Origin: Sphingomonadales bacterium
GTDB lineage: Bacteria; Pseudomonadota; Alphaproteobacteria; Sphingomonadales; Sphingomonadaceae
Assembly: GCA_027488785.1 (NCBI GenBank)
Contig: JAIYAY010000025.1
Location: 124,001 to 188,000, forward strand
Reading direction: 5' to 3'
Length of the DNA: 64,000 nucleotides
A model generated the notes under the pieces. It was not told the origin of the DNA. It worked only from the letters and a program-made list of their open reading frames with translations, and did not search any database. The position numbers were made by a program, and so were the translations under genes. This document shows positions 1 to 9,146 of the stretch, one piece after another. Position 1 is the first letter of the stretch, and each line of letters opens with the position of its first letter.

Positions 1-387
1 GACACGGTCAAACTCCGCCCGAACGCGATCACGCTCGGCAGTCGCGACACTCATATCCGCGCCGACATTTGTCGTATCGAGCGCAGCCAACAACGCGCCG
101 CGCTTTACAACGTCGCCTTCTTCAAAACGTACAAGCGCGACCTTGCCTGCGGTTGTAAAACCCAAAGGCGTCTCGCGGCGATAACGTACCGTGCCAACGG
201 CATTGATTTCCCGTTGCAGGCTCTGTGCGCCTACGGTGAATATCTCAACGGGTAAGGCAGTCTTAGACGCGACTTTGCTCTCACTTGCACTGTCGCTGCA
301 GCCAGCAAGCGCAATGAGCAACGATAGGCCCATCAGAAATTTCGAAGATACTGGCAAACGGCCCTCCCCTGCGCGGTTCCATTGCAT
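1..387 (-). CDS. RND efflux periplasmic adaptor (MFP/HlyD type), 5' part only
   Basis: The gene runs off the left edge, so only about 129 N-terminal residues are visible. The start at 387 gives a short charged leader, a hydrophobic stretch and a lipobox ending in LALAGC, so the product should be a lipoprotein anchored in the inner membrane facing the periplasm. After the Cys comes a low-complexity linker, then the barrel-sandwich (lipoyl-like) motif typical of membrane fusion proteins (GTVRYRRETPLGF, then GKVALVRFEEGDVVKRGALLA), then the start of the alpha-hairpin. Such adaptors link an RND pump to an outer-membrane channel; the pump gene would lie outside the window. A second in-frame ATG lies 18 codons in. 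Family call is firm, substrate unknown. Confidence 0.85.
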   Translation of the reverse strand, partial: MQWNRAGEGRLPVSSKFLMGLSLLIALAGCSDSASESKVASKTALPVEIFTVGAQSLQREINAVGTVRYRRETPLGFTTAGKVALVRFEEGDVVKRGALLAALDTTNVGADMSVATAERDRVRAEFDRV

Positions 388-489
388 GTGATAGTTGAAT
401 AATTCACAGGATGAAATAGCGTTTTAATATGCAACTTATTTTACAGCTTGATTGGCGCCAAAAACGGGGTGCCGACGCACCAACACCTA
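388..489. other. Intergenic region with a 10-bp palindrome
   Basis: This 102-bp gap separates the efflux adaptor from the 3' end of tsaC. It is AT-rich on its left side and holds the perfect palindrome TTGGCGCCAA at 452-461, about 65 bp upstream of the adaptor start. That is a plausible place for an operator of a local efflux regulator, but no regulator gene is visible. Confidence 0.3.
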
Positions 490-1446
490 TCAAGCAGCCG
501 CTCTCGATAGCCGGTCGTTGATCGCGATGCCTATACCCTCCTGCGGAATGGGCGCGACGGCGATCGCACTGGCCAAACTGGCATCCGCGTTGTGAAGCGC
601 CTCAAACAAATGTGCGGCAGCCTGCGCCAGATCGCCCGTTTCCGACAAATTATCGTCACCAGCAATTGCGCCAAAACCAATCAGATACTCGCCCTCTTCT
701 GGGAGCTTAGCGTTCAAACGAACGGGCTTGGATGGCGCATAATGGCTTGCCATTTGCCCCGGCGCCTCAATTGACGCAGTGGGTAAGGACAAAGGCGGGA
801 ATCCGAGCGTCTGTTCAATTTCCAAGGAGGTGACTGGCCCCGGTCTTAGCACCTGCCAACCATCATCGCGCACGGCAACAATCGTCGATTCCAAACCAGC
901 CGAACATGGCCCCCCGTCTAAAATCATCGGCACAGCCCCTCCAAGGCCTTTTAAGACATGATCCGCCCGCGTCGGGCTGATTGCCCCACTCCGATTTGCA
1001 GAGGGCGCAGCGAGGCTTAAATCGCTTTTTAGGAGCAATGCCTGCATCACCGGATGGTTCGGGCAACGAATGGCGATGGTGGGCAGCCCCGCCGTCACCG
1101 CGCGGGCGACGGGGGCGCCCTGTTTTAGCGGCAAAACAAGCGTCAACGGCCCCGGCCAGAACGCCTCCGCCAGTGCCTGCGCAGTAGCGTTAAACAGGCC
1201 AAGCTTTTCTGCGGCTTTCCGATCACGAACATGCACGATAAGGGGATTAAAATCCGGCCGCCCCTTTGCCGCATAAATATGCGCAACAGCTTCTGCATTT
1301 TGTGCGTCTGCTGCAAGGCCGTATACTGTCTCTGTGGGAATCGCCACAATTTGTCCGGCGTGAAGAAGTTGCGCCGCCGCCGCAATCGCAGCGTCATCAG
1401 CGGGTACAACCCAGCCATTCCCCAAGGTATTTGAGCCAAACATCAT
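490..1446 (-). CDS. tsaC: L-threonylcarbamoyladenylate synthase (TsaC/Sua5 type)
   Basis: This cytoplasmic enzyme makes threonylcarbamoyl-AMP from threonine, bicarbonate and ATP, the first step of the t6A modification of tRNAs reading ANN codons. The YrdC-like domain fills roughly residues 15-210, with PTETVYGLA near 37-45 and KGRP near 61-64, both part of the nucleotide/threonine site. At 318 residues it is the longer Sua5 form, with a C-terminal domain after a linker (ASHYAPSKPVRL near 230). Two ATGs stand in tandem at 1446 and 1443 and neither has a Shine-Dalgarno sequence; a TATAGC box lies 5-6 nt upstream, which may mean a leaderless mRNA. It is divergent from the acyl-CoA dehydrogenase. 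The family is clear. Confidence 0.93.
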   Translation of the reverse strand: MMFGSNTLGNGWVVPADDAAIAAAAQLLHAGQIVAIPTETVYGLAADAQNAEAVAHIYAAKGRPDFNPLIVHVRDRKAAEKLGLFNATAQALAEAFWPGPLTLVLPLKQGAPVARAVTAGLPTIAIRCPNHPVMQALLLKSDLSLAAPSANRSGAISPTRADHVLKGLGGAVPMILDGGPCSAGLESTIVAVRDDGWQVLRPGPVTSLEIEQTLGFPPLSLPTASIEAPGQMASHYAPSKPVRLNAKLPEEGEYLIGFGAIAGDDNLSETGDLAQAAAHLFEALHNADASLASAIAVAPIPQEGIGIAINDRLSRAAA

Positions 1447-1497
1447 AAACGGCTATAGGCGGATGCAGACCCGCTTTAACAGGAATTTTTATTCAAC

Positions 1498-3234
1498 ATG
1501 GCGTTTTCAGCACCCGTCGCAGAACAGAATTTTGTCCTCAAGCATATCGTCGGCATTGATGCATTGGCGCAGCATGCGCGTTTCGCCGATGCTACGCCTG
1601 ATATGGTGCAGGCCATTGTCGAGGGCATTGGTGCCTTTGCCGAAGGGGAATTTGCCCCGCTTAACCGGATTGGCGACACCGTTGGCGCGCGGTTAATAAA
1701 TGGCAAAGTGGTGATGCCCGACGGTTTTGTAGCGGCGTATAAATCTTATGTGGCCAATGGCTGGGGTTCGATCAACGCCCCAGCGGAATTTGGCGGCCAA
1801 GGTTTGCCTTTCTCACTGGCAACGGTCGCGCTGGATTCGCTTGGCGGGGCGAATATGGCCTTTGCACTCTGCCCAATTCTCTCAGTGGGCGCGATTGAAG
1901 CGATCAACCATCATGGCACCGATCGGCAGAAAGAATTGTTTCTGCCCAAGCTTTCAACGGGCGCCTATTCAGGCACGATGAACCTGACCGAACCGCAGGC
2001 GGGTTCCGACGTCGGTGCGCTTAAGTCGACTGCCACCCCGCGCGGCGATGGCACTTACCAGATCAAAGGCACAAAAATTTACATCAGCTTTGGCGACCAT
2101 GACATGGCAGAAAACATCGTCCATTTGGTCCTCGCCCGCACCCCCGATGGTCCCGCCGGGACAAAGGGCATTTCGCTATTTCTGGTGCCCAAATATCAGG
2201 TCGCTCCAGACGGCAGTATCGGCAACGCCAATGATATCAAGGTCGTATCGATCGAACATAAGATGGGCCTTAACGCCTCACCCACCTGCGTCTTGGCTTT
2301 TGGCGAAGAAGGTGAATGTATTGGCGAACTTATTGGCCCCGAATTTGGCGGCATGCGGGCGATGTTCACGATGATGAATAACGCGCGGCTCAATGTCGGC
2401 CTGCAAGGGGTGCAAATTGCCGAGGCTGCTACGCAAAAGGCAATCTGGTTCGCACGCGAGCGGGTGCAATCAGCCAAGGCGAGCGGCCCATCGCGTGCGC
2501 CTGTCGCGATTGTCGAGCATCCCGATGTGCGCCGCATGCTGATGCGAATGAAGGCAGGAACGCAGGCAATCCGCGCCTTATTATACCTCGCCTCCAGCTA
2601 TGTGGATCGCGCCACACTGGGCGAGGCAGGCGCGCAGGAGATGGTCGATTTGCTGACGCCGCTGGCCAAAACCTATGGCACGGACATGGGCAGTGAAATC
2701 GCCTCGCTTGGCATTCAAGTGCATGGTGGCATGGGCTTTGTCGAGGAAACGGGTGCTGCCCAATATTATCGCGATATTCGCATCGCGGCGATTTACGAAG
2801 GCACCAATGGTATTCAGGCAGCAGACTTGGTTGGTCGCAAGCTGGCGATGCAAGGCGGTGATGTTATCCGCAATCATCTTGCCGCGATTTCGGCAGATGC
2901 GGCGGATCATTCCGGCCTGTCTGCGCTCTGCGCGGCAACCGCTGAAGTGACCGAATATATGCTCGGTGCGGACGTTGATGATCGTTTGGCAGGCAGCTAC
3001 GCCTATACCAATATGATGGCCGTCGTCACGTCGGGTTGGTTGATGTTGAAGCAGCTGCGCGCCGCGCAAGCCGACATCGCCAATGGCGACACCAGCGCAT
3101 TTTTGCGCAGTAAGGTCGCGGCCTGTCGTTATTATTTGGACGTCATGGTGCCAGAAGCTGTGGCACATAAAGGGACCGCTGTATCGGGGGCGGAATTGCT
3201 CTACACCCTTGATGCAGAGGAACTAGCTGCTTGA
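1498..3234 (+). CDS. Acyl-CoA dehydrogenase with C-terminal extension
   Basis: This is an FAD-dependent acyl-CoA dehydrogenase, which introduces the alpha,beta double bond in beta-oxidation and passes electrons to ETF. The order is N-terminal helical domain, central beta domain (MNLTEPQAGSDVG and the KIYISFGDHDMAENIVH segment) and C-terminal helical domain carrying HGGMGFVEETGAAQYYRD and IYEGTNGIQAADLVGRK, the FAD and catalytic region. At 578 residues it is longer than the usual 380-400, because of an extra helical C-terminal domain found in one acyl-CoA dehydrogenase subfamily. Its stop overlaps the next gene by 3 nt, so the two are probably cotranscribed. Chain-length preference cannot be told from sequence. 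Confidence 0.92.
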   Translation: MAFSAPVAEQNFVLKHIVGIDALAQHARFADATPDMVQAIVEGIGAFAEGEFAPLNRIGDTVGARLINGKVVMPDGFVAAYKSYVANGWGSINAPAEFGGQGLPFSLATVALDSLGGANMAFALCPILSVGAIEAINHHGTDRQKELFLPKLSTGAYSGTMNLTEPQAGSDVGALKSTATPRGDGTYQIKGTKIYISFGDHDMAENIVHLVLARTPDGPAGTKGISLFLVPKYQVAPDGSIGNANDIKVVSIEHKMGLNASPTCVLAFGEEGECIGELIGPEFGGMRAMFTMMNNARLNVGLQGVQIAEAATQKAIWFARERVQSAKASGPSRAPVAIVEHPDVRRMLMRMKAGTQAIRALLYLASSYVDRATLGEAGAQEMVDLLTPLAKTYGTDMGSEIASLGIQVHGGMGFVEETGAAQYYRDIRIAAIYEGTNGIQAADLVGRKLAMQGGDVIRNHLAAISADAADHSGLSALCAATAEVTEYMLGADVDDRLAGSYAYTNMMAVVTSGWLMLKQLRAAQADIANGDTSAFLRSKVAACRYYLDVMVPEAVAHKGTAVSGAELLYTLDAEELAA

Positions 3235-4046
3235 ACGAGCAGACGCTCAAACGGATTGCGGAAGCGCTTGAGCGGCTGTCCCCGCCACCAGCGCCTCCCA
3301 TCGATCTGTCATCGTCGCCTGCATATCATTGGAACGGAACGACCTTGGCAGCGGTGCAGGGTTTCAAACCATTGCCCGTTAACTTGATCGTCGGGGTCGA
3401 CCGGCAAAAGGCCGATCTGTACGAAAATTGCCGGCGACATGCCTCGGGCGCAGCGGCGCATGATGTCCTGTTATGGGGCGCACGCGGCATGGGCAAATCC
3501 GCTTTGGTCAAATCGGTAGTGGCTGCACTGCAGGAAGATGGTTTTTTCATCGCTTTGGTCGAAGCGGCCTCAAGTCATTTGATGAGTCTGCCAGCCTTGT
3601 TTGAAGAGCTTGGCGCATCGGGTCGGCGTTATCTGTTATTCATCGACGATATTTCATTCGAGCCACATGACCAAAATGCGCGCCTTTTGCGGTCATTGCT
3701 GGAGGGCGGGGTTGAGGCGCGTCCCAACAACGTCCGGCTTTGCGTTACGTCCAACCGCCGGAACATCGTCGAACGCGACAATAATGAGCAGGCAGACGCC
3801 ATGAACGCGCGCGATGCCATCGACGACAGTCTTGCCTTGGCCGACCGATTTGGCCTGAAATTGGGTTTTCAATATCCTGATCAGGACGCGTATCTGCGCA
3901 TGGTCAGCAGCTATGCCAGCCATTTCGACTTGGACTGGGACGAAGCCGATGCGCTAGGCTTTTCCCAAGGGCGCGGCGGCCGTTCAGGCCGGATCGCGTG
4001 GCATTACACCATTGAGCTTGCTGGCCGCGCGGGGCGAAAGATTTAG
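3231..4046 (+). CDS. DUF815-family AAA+ ATPase
   Basis: The product has the DUF815 layout: a helical N-terminus, then an AAA+ core with Walker A GARGMGKS near residues 83-90, a Walker B-like LFIDDISFE and a sensor segment (CVTSNRRNIV). The substrate and role of this family are not established. The start is TTG at 3231, overlapping the TGA of the upstream acyl-CoA dehydrogenase as TTGA; AGAGGA about 10 nt upstream serves as ribosome site. The tight overlap suggests translational coupling. It converges on the sorbosone-dehydrogenase-like gene with a gap of only 10 bp and no terminator that I can see. Confidence 0.88.
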   Translation: MNEQTLKRIAEALERLSPPPAPPIDLSSSPAYHWNGTTLAAVQGFKPLPVNLIVGVDRQKADLYENCRRHASGAAAHDVLLWGARGMGKSALVKSVVAALQEDGFFIALVEAASSHLMSLPALFEELGASGRRYLLFIDDISFEPHDQNARLLRSLLEGGVEARPNNVRLCVTSNRRNIVERDNNEQADAMNARDAIDDSLALADRFGLKLGFQYPDQDAYLRMVSSYASHFDLDWDEADALGFSQGRGGRSGRIAWHYTIELAGRAGRKI

Positions 4047-4056
4047 GGTCGGGACC

Positions 4057-5379
4057 CTATTTCTTTGCCCGCACGCGCCAAATGATATTGCCAACGTCAT
4101 CGCTGACCAGCAAGGATCCATCCTTTGCCATCGCAAGCATAGTTGGCCGCCCTTGCGCATTGCCATCCTTGTCCAAAAAGCCCGTTAGCACATTGATGGG
4201 CTTGCCCGAGGGTTCGCCCTTGGCAAAGGGAACGAAGATCACGTCATAGCCCGACATAGGCTTGCGGTTCCAGGAACCATGGCGGGCAACAAACGCCCCT
4301 TCTGTCAGGCCTGCCCCCAATTTACCATTATAGCCAAAGGCAAGGCCCAGCGGCGCTGTATGCGCGCCCAAGGCGTAATCGGGACGCCGCTCATATTCCC
4401 GCTTTGCGGGCTTTGGCGGTGAAACACGGGCATCGGTAAACCCACCCCAATAATGTTGCGGCCAACCATAATCAGCGCCAAATTCCACAAGCGCCAGATA
4501 ATCCGGCACCATATCGGAACCCAGCATGTCGCGTTCGTTCACGACAGTCCACAAACGACCCTTTTTGTCCCAATCAAGACCGACGGGATTGCGCATGCCA
4601 ATAGCGTAAGGAATCTTCTTGTCCTTCGCGATGTCATATTCCAACACCATAGCACGACCATTTTCGGTCTCCATGCCATGCTCGCCAATGTTGCTGTTCG
4701 ATCCAACCGCAATGTAGATTTTCTTACCATCGGGGGACGCCGCAAGGTTGCGCGTCCAATGATTGTTAGGAGCCATGGCGTTGAACTTTGTCAGCTCCTT
4801 ACCCTTGGCGGTGATTTTCGTATCACCCATTTTATAGGGGAAAACGAGCAAGCCATCGGTGTTGGCGACGTAAAGCTTGTCGCCAATCAAGACCATACCA
4901 AACGGCGAATTCAGCCCTGTCAGAAATGGCGTTTTCAGTTCCGCTTTTCCATCACCATCGGCATCACGCAGCAAGGTTATACGGTTAGCCGAAGGAACAC
5001 CGGCACCAGCCTTGCCCATCAGCCATTTCATCACGAAACCTTCAATGCCGCCAAGGTCGCGGGGCGGCGAGTTTGTTTCGGCGACCAAAATGTCGCCATT
5101 GGGTAGCGTATATAAATTGCGGGGATGGTCGAGACCTTCGGCAAAGCGTTCAACGATAAGGCCTGGTGCGGCAATGGGCGCCTCACCAGCTTTCCAGCGG
5201 TCAACCTCCGCCACTTTGATGGTCGGAAAAATCTCCGGGCGTGGCGCAGTAATTTCGGGCGAAGCGCCCGTCACAGCATCCAATGGGAGTTTGGCCACAT
5301 CGGGCCGCGTGATGTACCAAATGACAGCAAGCGCCAGAACAATGACTATCAAAATGATGTTGCGTACATGCTTCCACAT
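4057..5379 (-). CDS. Sorbosone-dehydrogenase-like / PQQ-type sugar dehydrogenase, membrane anchored
   Basis: A single N-terminal transmembrane helix (IILIVIVLALAVIWYI, residues about 8-23) is followed by a six-bladed beta-propeller of the soluble glucose/sorbosone dehydrogenase class, so the catalytic domain should face the periplasm. Blade motifs include DHPRNLYTLPNGDILVAET, RNPVGLDWD, the GADYGWPQHYWGG segment and APLGLAFG. Family members oxidise aldoses or sorbosone using PQQ, but many homologues have unknown substrates, and no PQQ biosynthesis gene is in the window. A small two-helix membrane protein lies 13 bp upstream on the same strand and is probably cotranscribed. The fold call is firm; the substrate is open. 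Confidence 0.85.
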   Translation of the reverse strand: MWKHVRNIILIVIVLALAVIWYITRPDVAKLPLDAVTGASPEITAPRPEIFPTIKVAEVDRWKAGEAPIAAPGLIVERFAEGLDHPRNLYTLPNGDILVAETNSPPRDLGGIEGFVMKWLMGKAGAGVPSANRITLLRDADGDGKAELKTPFLTGLNSPFGMVLIGDKLYVANTDGLLVFPYKMGDTKITAKGKELTKFNAMAPNNHWTRNLAASPDGKKIYIAVGSNSNIGEHGMETENGRAMVLEYDIAKDKKIPYAIGMRNPVGLDWDKKGRLWTVVNERDMLGSDMVPDYLALVEFGADYGWPQHYWGGFTDARVSPPKPAKREYERRPDYALGAHTAPLGLAFGYNGKLGAGLTEGAFVARHGSWNRKPMSGYDVIFVPFAKGEPSGKPINVLTGFLDKDGNAQGRPTMLAMAKDGSLLVSDDVGNIIWRVRAKK

Positions 5380-5392
5380 ATGACTTTATCCC

Positions 5393-5575
5393 TTAACGAC
5401 GCTTGCGATCCATGATCCAGATCACCACCGCAATAACGGTGCCGATCGCCATGCCGATAACTGTGCCCGCAGACGGTTGATCCATAGCAACGCCAATCAT
5501 GGCGCCGATTAAGAGCCCAAGGGCAATGAAGATGCCGCCGGCAAGGCGGGGCGGGCTGTTTTCTGTTTCCGACAT
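5393..5575 (-). CDS. Small two-helix membrane protein
   Basis: A 60-residue protein with two hydrophobic segments (AGGIFIALGLLIGAMIGVAM and TVIGMAIGTVIAVVIWIM) joined by a short polar loop and ending in DRKRR. The glycine-rich helices resemble glycine-zipper membrane proteins, so both ends are probably cytoplasmic. I chose the ATG at 5575 because AAAGGGAGTGTT stands directly in front; an upstream in-frame start at 5608 has no comparable site. It lies 13 bp before the sorbosone-dehydrogenase-like gene. No function can be assigned. Confidence 0.7.
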   Translation of the reverse strand: MSETENSPPRLAGGIFIALGLLIGAMIGVAMDQPSAGTVIGMAIGTVIAVVIWIMDRKRR

Positions 5576-5634
5576 AACACTCCCTTTGCCACCAACTGCG
5601 ATGCCCAAGCAAGCGTGATATTTAGGGTCAGGGC

Positions 5635-8601
5635 CTAACTATCTTCCAATGACAGCAAGGACGCATTGCCACCCGCGCTTGTTGTATCGGTGCTTGTCGT
5701 GCGTTCTGCGCAGAAACGATACAGATAATGCGGCCCGCCGGCTTTGGGACCCGTGCCAGACAAACCCTCGCCACCAAAAGGCTGGCTGCCAACAACCGCG
5801 CCAATCATCGAACGGTTGATATACAGGTTGCCGACGCGCGCCAATTGTTCAACCACAGCACTGCTGCCTGCGATCCGGCTGTGGAGGCCCATCGTTAGAC
5901 CAAAACCCTTGGCGTTTACTTGGGCAATAGTGGCTTCCAATGTCCCGGCTTTCCACGTTACCACATGGACCAATGGGCCGAAAAATTCGCGGTTTAACGC
6001 GCTGATATCATCGAGTTGGATGACCGTCGGCGGCACGAACAAGCCATCTTTTGGAACAGCTATTTCGTGGATGATCCGGTCTTTCACGCTGGCACGATAT
6101 GCCATCAAATTATCATACGCCGCCTGATCAATCACCGGCCCAATATCCGTGGCCGGATCCGCAGGGTCGCCCACATGGAGCACGTCCATCGCCCCGCGCA
6201 GCATTTCTAGCGTATGCTCCGCAATATCTTCTTGCAGCAGTAACAATCGCAAGGCCGAACAACGTTGGCCAGCCGATTGAAAGCCCGAGACGATAACATC
6301 GCGTACAACTTGTTCGGATAAGGCCGTTGAATCGACAATCATCGCGTTCAAGCCGCCTGTTTCAGCAATCAAAGGCACTAAGGGCCGGTCATCATCGGCC
6401 AACAAATTGCGCGCAATCGCCTTTGCAGTCGGAACAGAGCCGGTAAACACCACACCCGCTATGCGTGTGTCCGCGGTAAGCGCCGCGCCGACATCCCCTG
6501 CGCCCGTCACAATCTGCAATGCGACCTTTGGTACGCCCGCCGCATGCGCCAATGCTACCGCGAACTTGCCAATGGCGGGCGTTTGCGGGGCGGGTTTAGC
6601 CACCACCGTATTTCCGGCAACCAATGCGGCCGCGACTTGACCAAGGAAAATGGCGAGCGGGAAATTCCACGGGGCAATCGCTATCCACACGCCCCGCCCC
6701 TCATGGCGCAGGACATTGCGTTCACCCGTTGGCCCCGGCAATTCAATCGGGATCAAATCGGCGCGCGCGCGCGCGGCATAATAACGGCAAAAATCAATCG
6801 CTTCACGCACTTCGGACAGCGCGTCGGGAATCGTTTTGCGCGCCTCTTGCACCGCAATCGCCATTAACCGGCTGCGGTTTTCCTCCAATAAATCTGCCAG
6901 ACGATCCAGGCAATCAGCGCGGGCGTCGACGGACGTGCCGGACCATTCAGGATATGCCGCAAGCGCGGCTGTCACAGCCTCTTCCGCACCCATGTGCATG
7001 TCATCCTGCAGGTTCAATGGCTTTGCGATTTCGGCAGCGGCTTCTTGCAGTATAACCGCGTCATCCAGATCAAGACCGCTGCTGTTCAGCCGCTCTGGCT
7101 GATAAAGATCCGCCGGCGCGGCAATTGCGGGATGGCGCGTGCCACCAACCGACATGATTTTTTCAACCGGATCCGCCAGTAATTCATCTTCGCTGATCGA
7201 TTGATCCGCCAATTGATGAACAAAGCTGCTGTTCGCACCATTTTCCAACAAGCGGCGCACAAGATAAGCAAGCAAGTCGCGATGTCCACCGACCGGCGCA
7301 TAAGTGCGGCAGTTATAACCGTCCTCACGCACGAGACGGTCAAAGAGCCCCTCCCCCATGCCGTGGAGCCGCTGAAATTCAAAATCGCGCTGCTTGCCTG
7401 TCCATTGGAGGATAGTCGCGACCGTCAAGGCATTGTGCGTCGCAAAGGCCGGACGGATGTTAGCTGCCGCGAGCATATCTTTAGCGCAAGCAAGATAGGA
7501 CACATCAGTCGCAGCCTTGCGTGTGAACAACGGAAAGTCGCTCAAGCCGCGCTCCTGCGCATGTTTGATTTCGCTATCCCAATAAGCGCCCTTGACCAAG
7601 CGGACTTGCATCATGCGCGATGTGTCTCGGCCCAGTGAATCGGCCCAAGCGAGGACGGGACGGGCACGTTTGGAATAAGCTTGCACGGCCATGCCAAGCC
7701 CATCCCAACCAGATAAAGCGGGATCGCGCGCGACCCTTTCAATGATGTCGAGGCTCATCTCCAGCCGAGCGGCTTCTTCAGCATCAACCGTCAGTTGGAC
7801 ACCCAATGACGCCGCAGAACGCGCCAGTTCGCACACCATAGCGGCCAGCTCCGGCACGCAATTTGCGCTTTGCGCGGTTTCGTAGCGCGGATGGAGCGCG
7901 GATAATTTGACAGAAACACTATGGCCGCGTGCGGGATTGCGGCCCACGGCAGCGACCGCTGCCGCATAGGATTGAAAATAGCGTTCGGCATCCGATTTGG
8001 TCCGCGCCGCCTCGCCCAGCATGTCGAAGCTCGCGGTAAAGCCGCGATTATCCTTCGATTCCATGCGTTTCATCGCTTCGTCAATGTCACGGCCCATAAC
8101 GAACACTTGGCCCATGAGCCGCATCGCTGCGCCCACTGCCTGCCGCACAAAGGGTTCGCCTGCTTTTGCAATCAAGCGTTTCAATGTGCTCGTGCTGTCG
8201 CCCAGAACAGCCTTACCAAGCACTAAACCCCAAGTGGCGCTATTGACCAGCATGCTTGACGATTGCCCTTTATGATCGCTCCAATCAGCGTCAGTCAGCT
8301 TGTCTGCAATCAATAAGTCCGCCGTCTGCGGGTCGGGCACACGCAAAAAGGCCTCGGCTAGTGATAAGAGCGCCGTGCCCTCTTCGGTGCCCAAGCGATA
8401 TTGCTGCAAAAACGAGTTTACCCAGCCATCGGCCTGCGCGTCCCGCAAATCGTCGAGCAGGCGGCGCGCGCACCGCACGATATCACCCCGCATTGCCCCG
8501 TCGACCGTGGCGGCGACGACCAGTGGTGCCAGCACTTCTGGTTCTGACTTGCGATGATAAGGCCGGATGGACGCGCGCGCGGATTCGAGTGATGCATTCA
8601 T
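5635..8601 (-). CDS. putA: Bifunctional proline dehydrogenase / glutamate-semialdehyde dehydrogenase
   Basis: PutA oxidises proline to glutamate in two steps. The FAD-binding proline dehydrogenase barrel spans roughly residues 100-440 (MQVRLVKGAYWDSEIK, FATHNALTVA). The NAD-dependent aldehyde dehydrogenase domain spans about 530-970, with catalytic Glu in LIAETGGLNAMI and Cys in SAGQRCSALRLL. The protein ends in the conserved GLSGTGPKAGGPHYLYRF segment. At 988 residues it is the short form: it lacks the N-terminal ribbon-helix-helix DNA-binding domain of enterobacterial PutA and so should not autorepress. I place the start at the ATG at 8601 (AAGG in front) rather than at the open-frame start 22 codons upstream. 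The glutamate formed could feed the glutamate dehydrogenase at 12.4-17.1 kb. Confidence 0.95.
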   Translation of the reverse strand: MNASLESARASIRPYHRKSEPEVLAPLVVAATVDGAMRGDIVRCARRLLDDLRDAQADGWVNSFLQQYRLGTEEGTALLSLAEAFLRVPDPQTADLLIADKLTDADWSDHKGQSSSMLVNSATWGLVLGKAVLGDSTSTLKRLIAKAGEPFVRQAVGAAMRLMGQVFVMGRDIDEAMKRMESKDNRGFTASFDMLGEAARTKSDAERYFQSYAAAVAAVGRNPARGHSVSVKLSALHPRYETAQSANCVPELAAMVCELARSAASLGVQLTVDAEEAARLEMSLDIIERVARDPALSGWDGLGMAVQAYSKRARPVLAWADSLGRDTSRMMQVRLVKGAYWDSEIKHAQERGLSDFPLFTRKAATDVSYLACAKDMLAAANIRPAFATHNALTVATILQWTGKQRDFEFQRLHGMGEGLFDRLVREDGYNCRTYAPVGGHRDLLAYLVRRLLENGANSSFVHQLADQSISEDELLADPVEKIMSVGGTRHPAIAAPADLYQPERLNSSGLDLDDAVILQEAAAEIAKPLNLQDDMHMGAEEAVTAALAAYPEWSGTSVDARADCLDRLADLLEENRSRLMAIAVQEARKTIPDALSEVREAIDFCRYYAARARADLIPIELPGPTGERNVLRHEGRGVWIAIAPWNFPLAIFLGQVAAALVAGNTVVAKPAPQTPAIGKFAVALAHAAGVPKVALQIVTGAGDVGAALTADTRIAGVVFTGSVPTAKAIARNLLADDDRPLVPLIAETGGLNAMIVDSTALSEQVVRDVIVSGFQSAGQRCSALRLLLLQEDIAEHTLEMLRGAMDVLHVGDPADPATDIGPVIDQAAYDNLMAYRASVKDRIIHEIAVPKDGLFVPPTVIQLDDISALNREFFGPLVHVVTWKAGTLEATIAQVNAKGFGLTMGLHSRIAGSSAVVEQLARVGNLYINRSMIGAVVGSQPFGGEGLSGTGPKAGGPHYLYRFCAERTTSTDTTSAGGNASLLSLEDS

Positions 8602-8650
8602 GCGGGTGCCTTGCCGGATAAAGCTAAAACAGACAAGTTTCAGTTGTAAC

Positions 8651-8681
8651 GAAAAAGCCGGAGGCATTGCTGCCCCCGGCT
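8651..8681 (-). terminator. Rho-independent terminator of rpmB
   Basis: Read on the minus strand, an 11-bp stem (AGCCGGGGGCA / TGCCTCCGGCT, one G-U pair) with loop GCAA is followed by TTTTTC. It sits 44 nt past the rpmB stop and ahead of putA, so it should insulate putA from rpmB transcription. Confidence 0.9.
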
Positions 8682-8724
8682 TGTGATTCGCTTTAACAAA
8701 AGGCCGCGTCAGCAGCCTAAAGCA

Positions 8725-9015
8725 TTATGCCGCAGCTTTTTGCTTCTTGGCGATTTCTTTTTTCACTTTGCGCGCATTGGTCGAAAGCTTCTCATCCGAA
8801 GTCTTCAACAACCAATTGTCGAGACCGCCAACATGCTCAACCGAACGCAGGCCGTGGGTCGAAACGCGGAACTTGTAGCCTTGCTCAAGTGCGTCCGACA
8901 ACAACGTAACATTCTGCAGATTTGGCAGAAATGTGCGCTTTGTCTTGTTGTTGGCGTGGCTCACATTGTTACCGACTAGACGGCCTTTACCGGTGAGTTC
9001 GCAGATGCGCGCCAT
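8725..9015 (-). CDS. rpmB: 50S ribosomal protein L28
   Basis: L28 is a small basic protein of the large ribosomal subunit. The sequence opens [20 protein letters not shown] and contains [14 protein letters not shown] and [20 protein letters not shown], all typical of the alphaproteobacterial form. Its 96 residues match the longer alphaproteobacterial version with a lysine/alanine-rich tail. The four-cysteine zinc site of some L28 proteins is absent. A strong terminator follows at 8651-8681. The 131-bp region to tadA holds the divergent promoters. Confidence 0.97.
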   Translation of the reverse strand: MARICELTGKGRLVGNNVSHANNKTKRTFLPNLQNVTLLSDALEQGYKFRVSTHGLRSVEHVGGLDNWLLKTSDEKLSTNARKVKKEIAKKQKAAA

Positions 9016-9146
9016 GATATATGTCCTATATTAAATAAGTGTATGCGGAATCACTGACCCGCGAAAGTCGCTGCCCCTAACCCTCCGCGCCGAAAAGGTC
9101 AAGCCGATGTGTGGCCAAAAGCGGGAAACTGCGCTAGCAAAATAGC

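Noticed and set aside
4453-5106. A 217-codon plus-strand frame opposite the sorbosone-dehydrogenase-like gene.
   Set aside because: Antisense shadow; the beta-propeller motifs on the minus strand are clear.
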